Assembly: GCF_026151205.1 (NCBI RefSeq)
Contig: NC_087075.1
Coordinates: 2,702,359-2,766,358 of the forward strand
Reading direction: 5' to 3'
DNA length: 64,000 nucleotides
Source of the DNA: Bolinopsis microptera
Taxonomy: Eukaryota > Ctenophora > Tentaculata > Lobata > Bolinopsidae
The translations under genes were made by a program, and so were the position numbers. Each line of letters starts with the position of its first letter. The first letter of the stretch is position 1. Of this stretch, positions 12,443-22,817 are shown piece after piece. The notes beneath the pieces were generated by a model that worked only from the letters and a program-made list of their open reading frames with translations, ran no database searches and was not told where the DNA came from.

Positions 12443-12614
12443 CGTTACGCCACTGCTACAGTGATCTTCATTACATCTGCTATAGCGATACCCAGTGTTA
12501 TAACAGGTAGTAGATAAGCTTACTGATTGTTCTACTATAGTAACTTGTAACTAGTACCTAATGACTGTTTAGTTTAATTGAATCTACTCTTGGACTAAAG
12601 TTAAACTTAATAAA

Positions 12615-13520
12615 GTGATTCAGCGGCACATGAAGAAGGTTCGAGAAGAGCGTAAGAAATTCCTGGAACGTTGCCAGAAGTCCCCCCATGGTACGGAATC
12701 CTCCCACCCGGAGGCTTCCCTGTAATAATGTCATGTTGCAGGTTTGTTACAATCGATCGTAACTAATATAATAATATTCTATTAACTTATGTTAAACTTA
12801 ATATCATAACTTAAAATAATTATTTTTCCGGACGGTAGTGATATTGCGGGGTGTAACAAGTTTACAGTTATAACCTCACTTTATTAATAATTGTTTGTTG
12901 TAATAATTGTTTTGTTAAACTAATGATTGTTTAGTGTATTTCTCTAACCAACATAATGGTCAGGCATGTACGGAGACCTCCCTGCTAGCTCCAGCTCCTA
13001 CGAGGACCTAATCCTTCTGATAGAGAAACTGATAGAACTCTAAAAATTAAACTTGTTCTTCCCGGTATGTGGTGTTTGTGGGAAGAGTGCCGTTAATAAA
13101 AAATAATCTTCTTTTCCTGTAGCTTATATAATATCCTAATCTTGAACCCGTCTCTGATCCTGATCTAATACTGCAGTAATTATAGTGAGTAAGATAAAAG
13201 TAGTTAATAAACCTCTCCAAAAACGGTTGACAGGTCGAGTCGTGGCTAAGTAATGAACGAATGAGAGCTAATTTTTGTCACGTGACAGCACTACTATAAA
13301 ATATCCCTCATTATATATTCTCTACTCTGTGATCACCCTCCCCCCTCAGATATTCAAGAAGAGGAAGGAGAGAAGGAGGAACCACACAAAGGAATGTACA
13401 ACGTGGCAGGAGGAGACCTCATCACCCAAATCTACGCCGCCTCCGGGCAACTACTGGACCTCACCTACCGGGCTGGCCGGCTCTATCATACCTCACCTAC
13501 CGGGCTAAAACACGGGTCTT
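12615..13520 (+). pseudogene. Possible exon remnants of an unidentified gene
   Basis: Three short stretches look more protein-like than their surroundings: about 12627-12725 (QRHMKKVREERKKFLERCQK, then an acidic/His tail and stop), about 12974-13042 (MYGDLPASSSSYEDLILLIE, then KLIEL and stop) and about 13345-13520 (EEEGEKEEPHKGMYNVAGGD, then LITQIYAASGQLLDLTYRAG). They are separated by intron-like sequence, but I could not connect them in phase, and the gene is not recognised. The hAT element may have inserted in this unit. Confidence 0.25.
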
Positions 13521-14760
13521 CATAGTGATATGACTTTGATTTCTAATAGACTGATATTTATTGACATTTTTGGTTAGGTCCATGGCCATGGTTAGGACAT
13601 TGGACAGTTGTTATTTTTTACTTAGTTTGGTAATGTTATAATAATTTTGATGTCACCTGTTTTATAGCGTAAATATTCTGTTATTCTATGTTCTAACAGC
13701 ACCGTTATAAAAGTGTTTTAATCCTTCAAACATATGTAGCTGATAGTGATATAATAACATATTGTAAAATTATTGGAATGTGACGTGCTCTGGTATATAA
13801 TATATCGACTATTATGGTAGAATCTAGGTAGAATCTAGGTAGATAAGAATCTGGTAGAATGTAGAATTTTGATCTATTTAACAGTTGGAGGCACGTTTAA
13901 GAGGCAAATCGATCTCAATTTCAATTGCCCTTTCATAAATCTCATCGTTGATAAACAGAGCTACAAATCTAAACAATTGTGAGATTTATCCTTGGCAGTG
14001 TAACAACTGGCCTTAGGAACGATCCTTCAGCTTCTTGTAAAGCTCTTCCTTGAAAGTGCTGCTTTACATTGTAATACAGGTAATGCCAAAGTAAAATAAC
14101 AAAGGTGGTCGACTCATTCGATGGCCTTGTTGCGTCGCAACGAATCCTCATAAGATAAGATAAGATAAGAACTACAAATTGTGGTATCTGTTCGCGATGC
14201 AAAACTGAAATTGAATCAAACAAACCTTAAATGAAATTGAATCAAAACTTGCAGGAATAATGTTATTGCAATGTTATTGATAATTCGTGAATTCGTGCAA
14301 CCTTATATAGTGCCTATAATTCAATTAGCTAATTACAGGCCATGCGTTTCATAAACCATATTATGGCCCATTTCGGTCACAAATCGGAGCTTAGATTGAG
14401 TTTATTGCACGCGCGGTGGACAAATTGTGTAATATAAAAACAACTATGCTGTCACAAATAATGCGCGCTATGGAGGTGACCAATGAAATCACGGCATTAA
14501 AAACACGTGATAGCGCGCTGGCGAGTGAATTAGTAAAATCCATTGATCTTCCAAACCTACAACTTTCAAGGGCTAGAATTCGCTGTATTTTGCCGTTAAA
14601 ACACAGCTTGTACTGTTTAACTTCATGATTGGGCCGTAATTCAAAAGCAAATTGGCAAGAAGTGGTGCTCACGGTCTCACTTAACGTCACTTATCGCTCA
14701 GTTAAGAGCGACCATGGTCTTAAGCGACCATGGTCTTAATATCAAATCAAATCAAATCAA
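13521..14760. other. Intergenic sequence
   Basis: Nothing coding is supported. It includes short repeats (GATAAGATAAGATAAGA near 14150, AATCAAATCAAATCAA at 14741-14760) and a GC-richer segment around 14400-14700 whose open frames on both strands overlap and have no motifs. Confidence 0.45.
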
Positions 14761-15618
14761 TAGTAGAGGCTCTTACGGGCATTGTCTGCTCGATACGCTA
14801 GGGACCCCAGATACACCTTACTAGACGTATTTTTGACCGTAGAATCGATTAAAAGTAGTTTCAAGATGACTGAACTGATTGTTCTTGGTTAAAATTGCAA
14901 AAAACCGATTTTTGGGCCAAAAATAGGCCAAAAACCATGTTTTTTGATATTTTGAGCAAGTTAATTTTGTTGGCATGTCGGCAAAACTTGCATGGAGATA
15001 GCTAAAAGGCAGCCGCACAATATGGTATAAAAATAAACAAATCCCTCTATTTGTTCTGGGGTAAAAATCCAAAAAAGTAGTAAACATTTTGACTTTTTTG
15101 CTTGAAGTTTGAATAATTTTTTGCAGTTGTATTAAATCATCTCAAAAATAGTCACATCGTGTTTGCCTGAATTTTTCCTTTCTGAGAAGTACCCACTTCA
15201 TATACTTTATCGAAGTTTGAATATTGTCACTCCGCAAGCGTTTTTGCCACATTTTCGACGCGCACTACGCGCAAAAGCATTTAGTTGTTATCAATTGGCA
15301 CCCGCGCGTTCATTATAAATTTCAAACAGCTATAACTCAGCGAGATTATGTCCGTTCTAGCTCATATTTTCACACCAAATAGAAAATAATGTGATCTTAT
15401 TGCTGACAAAATATGAATATAATTACTTTATTTGCCTTAGAGTAATAGACTGTCAAAGTTTAAAACGCGCATTGGTATAGCACGTGACTAATAAGGCCAA
15501 ATTTATATTTCTTAACATATTATCGATCCTTAGACATCATACTATTGTGTCCAATTAGCGGTTAGGTCTCTAAACTCGTAGCAGAAAACACGTTTTTTGC
15601 CCGTAAGAGCCTTTACTA
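14761..15618. mobile_element. 858-bp TIR element, TA-flanked, non-autonomous
   Basis: Termini GTAGAGGCTCTTACGGGC (14763-14780) and GCCCGTAAGAGCCTTTAC (15599-15616) are 18-bp inverted repeats with one mismatch, each bounded by TA. The interior has no convincing open frame; the minus-strand frame at 14821-15087 shows no motif. A TA target duplication suggests a Tc1/mariner-type or related DNA transposon derivative, but a 2-bp duplication can occur by chance. Confidence 0.6.
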
Positions 15619-15708
15619 TAAGCAACAGACAGCCTGCAGGCATATGATCCGAATACGAAATATCCTTGTGTTCGGCATTTAAATTTAGCCCTAATTGGTT
15701 ACTTCGTA

Positions 15709-16078
15709 CCCAGGAAAAGTTACCGGCTGGTGGTGGTACTAAAGTTGGTTTAATTTAAACAGACGGCTTGACCTCGCGCGCGACAACAAGCATGATTTGC
15801 ACGCGTGGCGCATTCCAATGTTCAGGCAGCTACCACGTGACACAATTCAGCCAACCAGAGTACAGGAATCCGCAAAGTTAAAGTTGCAAACTTTTGATCG
15901 GCCCGAAAGGGGACTTTTCTGAAGATTTTGAGATAACTCAACAATTACGTTGTCTTGAATTTTTCTCCTGGAGAGGTAACGTTACTTTTAAAAGAGGAAC
16001 ATGTTACAAAAAACCGAAAGTCTCCAACTCTTTTACTTTCAAAGTTAAGCCTTATCCGGCGCGGTTAGGGTTCCTGGG
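15709..16078. mobile_element. Dispersed repeat with CCCAGGAA termini, copy 2
   Basis: Second copy of the repeat at 4135-4499, same orientation, with only scattered substitutions and a few extra bases near the right end. It starts CCCAGG at 15709 and ends CCTGGG at 16078. The flanks differ from copy 1, so the unit is discrete. The weak frame running through it (from 15894) is shared with copy 1 and shows no protein motif. Confidence 0.6.
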
Positions 16079-17724
16079 ATACGGTCATCACGTGATCGAG
16101 ACAGTTTTTCGCCAATATCTCGACAGGGGAGAATTTTAACCAATTTACTTTATGTCCGCCAATGATCTGTCCAGTCTTTTTGGATTTTATGAAACAAACG
16201 GACATATAATAAACGAACTTGAATTGGAGGGCTTTGACGCGCCTCACCATTCATAATATTATTTGTATTTTGCTTCTTGCTTGCTTCGCCTTGGAAAGAA
16301 AATTAACAATTTGAAAAGGTTGGCATCGTCAATCAAATTCTTGATATATGATTTTTGATGCACGCCGCGCATCAAATTTTTATCGCAACTAGATCGTAGC
16401 AATACATTATTAAGCCAATATGAGCTGTTAAGGGTCAACCGTCAATGCAATAAAGTTTTATTGATCTATTTGGAATGCTAAAGTATACAAAGCAAAATAT
16501 ATATTGTTTTATTGTAAAAGCTATTGCTTTTACATTGTACATTTAATTACACCGCATATACGATTTATGATATCTTGCTCCAAAGCTGAGATATGAGGTT
16601 AACCAGAGTGCGGGTTACAAAATTTATAATGGTTAACCTCATAAATCAAAAATCAAATCAAAATATAATGACACAAACATCATCACACATCATCAAAAAT
16701 ATATTTACTAAAGTTTAAAAATTATCTTAAATCTATTGGCCTAAACAACCAAGTTAAAATGAATCTAATTTACATACTTTCCACTACTATATAAGTTGAT
16801 TAAGCGTTTTTTAGCATCATGAGGATTACACACAAAATATTCATTGTGCTTCTCTTTATTAAAAGCATAATTTAATCCCTCAATCTTTCCTAATACTTCG
16901 TCCGAAGAAAGTATGGTACACACTACCTTAACCGTCACTGGCCTAATTAAATCCTCCGGCTTCCTGTAATTGGCTAGTTACACTTGTGTAACAATGTGGC
17001 TGTTGGAATACTCCGAAGTAAAATAAGTGTGAGATAAAAAACATACCAAAAATGACTATCATTTACAGATCCGTTTAAAATAGTCTCTTTTTTGAAAGCC
17101 TCTAATCTTATTTTAAAACTTAACACAGTCCCACAATTCTTGACATGTGATGATGTGATGTCAAATTTTACTTTACTTTACTTTCACCAATTTTATAAGT
17201 TTCCGTTTTTGTTTGCTGTCGCCTGTGACATATTACATACACGAGCCCTGTGTGTAACTGTAACGTACGTTAAAATAATTCAGTTAATTAATTAACTTTC
17301 TGCTGTGGTATTGTATGCAGTCATCTGCGAATAGCCGTCAGCATTTTATTTGGGGAGGGGGCCAGCCCCATGAGTCACAATGATGTGACTCTTGACGCGA
17401 GTCTCGTTTCTGAACTTCACAACAGACCATGAATCTTGTAGGGGTTCCCCTTCAGTATATAAAATGGAGCATTAATTAACTATCTATACTGTAAGTTAAA
17501 TTAGAGTGACCAATTTATTGGATTATGAATTATGAATTCTTTTATTATGTGGTCAGATACCATCTTGAAAACAGGACATACAAACTACAACCATGGTTAG
17601 ATTGCAGAACTGGCTTATACCACACTTCGTTTTTATTCTGAAGGGCACATTTCTGAACTTGACTTAGGACACAATCTAGCCACATACCTAATTTATTACC
17701 AGAGGGACCCCATCATATTATGTT
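16079..17724. other. Intergenic sequence
   Basis: No gene, RNA or complete element recognised. Open frames are below 70 codons, AT-biased and without motifs. Confidence 0.5.
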
Positions 17725-17736
17725 TTAAATACATCT

Positions 17737-19290
17737 TTTTTTTTTTCTTTTTTTTTAAAAGAGAGGCTGGGCCTGGTTGGCCCACGAGAGGATAGCATAT
17801 GGATGCTTTGCCTACCTCTGGGGTATGGCAGTCCTGTGGGAGGATGCCAGCGGAATCAAGATGTGTAATCACGGATGATGGTAAGTGTTGTGGGGTGTGT
17901 TATAGATAAACGGTTAAGTGGTGGTTGAGTGTGGAAGAGAGGGGCGAAACAAGACGGCGTTAAAGTAGTCGCTATGTTACACCTGTCTGGTCCAACTCCT
18001 CCGGCACCACTAAGCGTTTAGTGTGGTTTGTAAAGTTGACAATGGTGGAGATGTGTTGGTTGTCGAATATGTCATTGACAGAGAGGTAGTAGTCCCGGAA
18101 ATATTGACCTCTTATTTGGGCAATAGCCGGGCACTGTCCGAGAAAGTGTGAGACAGTCTCCTCTCCGTCGCCGCATTTTGGACAAGCACTTGTGTCTGAT
18201 TTGTGAATGGTGTGTAGGTGTTTGTTGAGGCCACAATGTCCCGTGATGAGGTGCACTGCAGTTCTGTAATTTTGTCTGTTGTTACTGAGTGTAGTGTTGA
18301 GATTTTTGATGATGTTGATGTTTTTATGTCCAAGTGTCAGTTTAGTGTGTCTGGGACCATTAGTAATCCATGATTCTTGATTAAGTTTTGTGACTTTGTC
18401 GTTGATCAGGCGTTTGATGTAAGATTGTGGAATTGGGCAATTCAAAGTGGATTCACTGGTTGTGCCATTTTTGGCCAGCTCGTCTGCTTTTTCATTACCC
18501 CACAATCCGATGTGTGCTGCTATCCATCTGATCTCTAAGGTGTTAGTGGATCCGAGTGTATTGAGGGTGTCGTAGCAGTCTCTAGTGGTTCTACTCCTCG
18601 TTGAAGGTGAGGATATAGCTTGAATAGAGGAGAGACTGTCTGACCATATGATGATATGTGTGTTTGTGTAAGTTGATAGATATTTACAAGCTTCGATGAT
18701 GGCAGTGAGTTCAGTTTGATAAACGGTGCAATAATCAGGAAGCTTGAATGATCTTTCATCTAGTGTAGTGTTGTTGTTGTCTGTGGTGATAATATAACCA
18801 GCCCCGCTACCTGAGTCTGTGCGTGACCCGTCTGTGTAGCAGGTGATGGTTTCACTGGGGATGTTGTCGATGGTGTTTTGGAGTGAGCCTCTATATTCAA
18901 TGTTGTCAGCTCCAGGAGTGGTGACCGTGAAGCGTCGTTCAAGCATCATGGTTGGTATAGATAGGTCTCTCTCTGCTTTGGGTGGTATGTTGAGGTCTGC
19001 CATGAATTGTTTGTTGATAGTGGTGTGAGTTGTGATGGTACCTTTTCTGGGGGCGATAGTTTCGAGGGTTAGGCTTCCATATGCTTGAAGCCTGGCTGTG
19101 CCCTTTGCTGCTTCACCTCTCAGGAAAAGTATGATATCTGGAGTGTTAGTGAGGTGGTTCAGTGCGATGAAGGGAGTACTAGGCATGGCACCAGACATCA
19201 TTCTCAATGCCAATGCCTGAACTCGTTTGAACTTCCTCGCGTTGGTGTCTGTTTGGGTTGCCCTAATCCATATACTACAGCAGTATGATA
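17737..19290 (-). mobile_element. 5'-truncated LINE with poly(A) tail and 12-bp TSD
   Basis: Minus-strand insertion. The poly(A) tail appears as T11-C-T9 at 17736-17756, and the 5' truncation falls at about 19290 inside the C-terminal part of the reverse transcriptase region. TTAAATACATCT occurs at 17725-17736 and again at 19291-19302, giving a 12-bp target duplication that fixes both ends. The 1,554-bp insert carries the RNase H-bearing end of ORF2. Confidence 0.85.
17972..19290 (-). pseudogene. LINE ORF2 C-terminus: RNase H domain and CCHC-like motif
   Basis: The open frame, about 440 codons within the element, starts in the post-RT thumb region (SYCCSIWIRATQTD, then a KRVQALALRMMSGA helix). 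It continues into RNase HI: CYTDGSRTDSGSGAG (first Asp), YQTELTAIIEA (Glu), WSDSLSSI (Asp) and AAHIGLWGNEKADELAK (His and final Asp region). A C-terminal CPKCGDGEETVSHFLGQCP cysteine/histidine motif follows. RNase H plus this zinc motif is typical of I/R1/Jockey-group LINEs. It is a truncated dead copy, since RT catalytic motifs and the endonuclease are absent, although the remaining frame is unbroken. Codons upstream of about 19290 belong to the target site, not the LINE. Confidence 0.85.
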
Positions 19291-19302
19291 TTAAATACAT
19301 CT

Positions 19303-19628
19303 GTGCCTGCATCTCAATCGGATGCAGATTGTAGAACAGGTTCCCCCAACGAACCAATCATGTTTGATTGTATGTTTCACATAGTGGGGATGATGCGACA
19401 TGTCGTTAAGACTGAATAGCTCTATCTGATTAAGTCCTGGGATTGGCTTTTCGATTAAAACCTGTGTTGGGGTTGATAAATGATAACTTCCATGTGTTTT
19501 GTAATGCTGTTTTCTTTCACTGCTCTCCACCCCCCCCCCCCCTACCTGTCAGACTGTGAGATACTTTTCTATTGATCTAGACTATAATATCATAATACTT
19601 GAAAGGAATGCAATGACAGAGATGAACA
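19303..19628 (+). promoter_or_regulatory. HERC1 upstream/5' UTR region
   Basis: The 326 bp between the LINE insertion and the predicted HERC1 start. It contains a C13 run at 19530-19542 and no obvious TATA box. The 5' UTR must lie here or in an upstream non-coding exon. No initiator or splice site could be fixed. The LINE lies immediately upstream. Confidence 0.35.
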
Positions 19629-22600
19629 ATGCCTGCAAAACTTTCTCCTCAAGAGCTCCTGAACACCAAATGGGTGGAGATCAGTACGTCAGACCTTGTG
19701 GACTCCACCAGAACTGACTACCACTTCAATAAACTTCTTCACAGTAAAGAGGTACTGTTTATTAATGTGATGTATAGATCCAAAAGTTTGTTTCATCATG
19801 GTGTTTTATTTGTAGGGTAAACTTACTGGTCCTTCGAATTAGTGTCTATTTTGGTCAAGATCTCTATTATATCCCAAAGATGTCCTCTTTCTTGGATACT
19901 ATTTCTTGTATATGTACTGTATTCATTATAATAGTATGTACTTTTTAGTTCAAGTAGTAGTTATAGTGCTGCGATATTATTATTATGTATGTTGTTAAAT
20001 CAATACTTATCAACACAGGTTGTGTACTCACCGGGGCTATGTATTGACACAGCAGGAGTTCAGTTCATTGAATTAGATCCAAGAAAACCTTCTGAAGATG
20101 ACAAAAAGGTGACCAATTGAGATCTTCATGGCAAAGAATCGGACATGAATGGTCCATTGTTGTTTGTATATTTCATCTTTAAATTCATGTATAGTATACT
20201 GATTATCTATGATCATTTATCTAGACATACAATTTCAGGAACTCATTGGTAAAATATTGCAAAGTGAGGACGACCTTGCAAGTCACATCTCAAGCACAAC
20301 ATTATTCTCCCAATATATTAGCAAGAAACAGCTTCTTCACGAGAGAATTTTATTTGCTGTGTCTCACAAATATCATCAGGTATGTCAAATTTAAAAACTC
20401 TTTTTTGTCTGCAGACTTCTCATACAACTTGTCATTCCAACTTCTCAGAAGAATAATACAAAGTTAACAATTTTATAAGATGAAGACTAGGTCTCTAGGT
20501 GAAATCAATTAAAGATTGTTACTAAAGGAGATATAAAAAGTTTGTTAGTTATTTATAACTAACAATTTTTATTATATATATAACTTTTCACTCTTCTTTT
20601 AATGTCGTTAATAGTTGTGTAGAATACGAGACATTGTTGTGTTGATATTCACTCACTTTCGTACTCACTTTCGTATCTTGCAGGACGCAATTAAAACAGA
20701 AGCCAAGCTGTCAAGCTCTAGTGAGTCGAGTGTTGACTTGTCTAGTTCTGAAATTGTGCACACACCAACTGGAAATGGACTGCTTCTAGAACTTGGTCTC
20801 AAAACAGGTTTCAGAATTTTATTGGACTTCGTGGTGGTAATTTCTATCAAGCTTCTAGTGTAGAAATTAATTTTAAAGCAGGTCTATTCAGCACAAGATA
20901 TATTTTGATATTCCTACAAATAAAGCCAGAAGCTTTATTTCTAAATTACTTAAATCCAGTAACAGAAATATACATATTAAAAAGTACTACTTGAAGAAGC
21001 CTCAAACTTAACTTTCAAGTTCAGGACCTAACCCTAAACCATTTCCAGGTCTGTCCCTGATGTTCTCCCTCCTAAAACAGTCCTGGGTACAATCCCAGAC
21101 TGACGCGTACAGCCTGAGTAACGATGTGTTGATAACAGCACGTGACTTGCTCTCCGCTCTTCCTCCACTGTCTTTAGCTATGGACACTAAGATCCCTCCT
21201 CTCGGCAACCAAACTCTCAGTCAGGTGGCTAAACAAACTATCATACTTTAAAAGAACTCAGAATTTAAAGTGTTGATATTTTTGTTTGTTGTTTATCATG
21301 CAAGGCAGGTATTATTTTGTTGTTGATTAGTGTCACATTCCCTAATAGTTCTAAAGCTAATTAATTTCCACCTCAGATTTGCCAGTTTCTACAAAACACA
21401 GTACACGGTAAATCCAACGCCGATTCGTACGGACAACAGCTAGCGGCAGAGGTGCTGCTGTGTCTGGTGATACAGCGCGGATCACTACACACTGTGCTGG
21501 ACTGGGTGCGCATGGCGCGCAGTCCCAGCACCCAGGGGGTCATGATATCAGTTCCTCTGCTCAACCAGGTTAGCAATCGGAAATGCCTCGCCTCCACCAG
21601 AATTCACAGTTATCATTGCTGAAAGATTTAGAAAATATTCTCTTCTAGTACAGTGGAACCTCGATTTGTCGCAGACCCCGATTTAACGCACTGTTTCCTT
21701 TCCCCAAACTCCGTGCCACTACGTGGTAAATCGGGGTTTTACTGTGTGCGTCTTTTTTCAAATGAATTGAAAAATTTACTTCAACCAACTCATGAGTTTA
21801 TGCCCGTCTTTCCTATAATAATTATCAAATATTTATTTTCCGATGTTAGCTCCGATGACAAGATTATGAGAATTTCTCAACTAACTCAGCAGTAAAAATG
21901 CTTCTTCTACCGGACTAAAAACCTGCTCTACTGAACTAAATATATAAGTCCTCTTTAAAAAAGTGCCACTTCAGATGAATTGTCATAAATATGCTCTTTA
22001 GTCTTTAGTCTAGGAAAGACGAACATAAACTCATGAGTTTGTGGAAGTACATGTTTCCAATTCATTTGAAAAAACATAAACTACAAGAGAATATTTTTCT
22101 AAATCTTTCACAAATTTCAATAAAATTGAGGACATATTATTTACAGGTAGTGCAGCAGATAGAGTGCAGCAAACATCTTATCACATGTAATTTTACAGGT
22201 AGTGCAGCAAATAGAGTGCAGCAAACATCTTAACACATATATTTTACAGGTAGTGCAGCAGATAGAGTGCAGCAAACATCTTATCACATGTAATTTTACA
22301 GGTAGTGCAGCAGATAGAGTGCAGCAAACATCTTATCACATGTAATTTTACAGGTAGTGCAGCAAATAGAGTGCAGCAAACATCTTATCACATGTAATTT
22401 TACAGGTAGTGCAGCAGATAGAGTGCAGCAAACATCTTATCACATGTAATTTTACAGGTAGTGCAGCAAATAGAGTGCAGCAAACATCTTAACACATATA
22501 TTTTACAGGTAGTGCAGCAGATAGAGTGCAGCAAACATCTTATCACATGTAATTTTACAGGTAGTGCAGCAAATAGAGTGCAGCAAACATCTTAACACAT

Positions 22601-22817
22601 ATATTTTACAGGTAGTGCAGCAGATAGAGTGCAGCAAACATCTTATCACATGTAATTTTACAGGTAGTGCAGCAAATAGAGTGCAGCAAACATCTTATCA
22701 CATGTAATTTTACAGGTAGTGCAGCAAATAGAGTGCAACGTTAGTCTGGAAATGGGAACATTTGGAGGTAAAGAAGAAATCACACTTAACGATGCGGCTA
22801 CTGCTCTAATGAAACAT
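19629..22817 (+). CDS. HERC1: HERC1 exons 1-7: N-terminal helical region
   Basis: Exons: 19629-19751, 20019-20108, 20239-20379, 20684-20807, 21049-21224, 21377-21568, 22716-22817. All junctions are GT-AG, and phases are 0 except the 4/5 junction (phase 1, forming the Gly of LKTG). Conserved markers are FAVSHKYH (exon 3), TGLSLMFSLLKQSW (exons 4/5), LPPLSLAMDTKIPPLG (exon 5) and LAAEVLLCLVIQRGSL (exon 6). This region precedes RLD1 in HERC1 and is family-specific, so it identifies the gene as well as the RCC1 repeats do. Exon 7 (VVQQIECNVSLEMG onward) is preceded by an array of copies of its own acceptor and first codons; only the last acceptor, at 22714-22715, keeps the frame. Confidence 0.9.

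Larger units (their letters stand above)
7055..12455 (-). mobile_element. Complete autonomous-looking hAT transposon
   Basis: Perfect 13-bp terminal inverted repeats (CAGTGGCGTAACG at 7055-7067 and its complement at 12443-12455) are flanked by a perfect 8-bp target duplication, CTACAGTG (7047-7054 and 12456-12463). That is diagnostic for hAT. Subterminal GGGGGGCGGCA blocks recur near both ends, and a GCTCGCTTCGCTCGC-type palindrome lies near 12375. The element is 5,401 bp and carries one transposase gene on the minus strand. Unmutated TIRs and TSD suggest a recent insertion. Confidence 0.95.

Noticed and set aside
22147-22715. CRISPR-like array (also 62045-62640, 32710-33817 and 53121-53441)
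   Set aside because: Units are head-to-tail with no unique spacers, in a eukaryotic intron; they are minisatellites.
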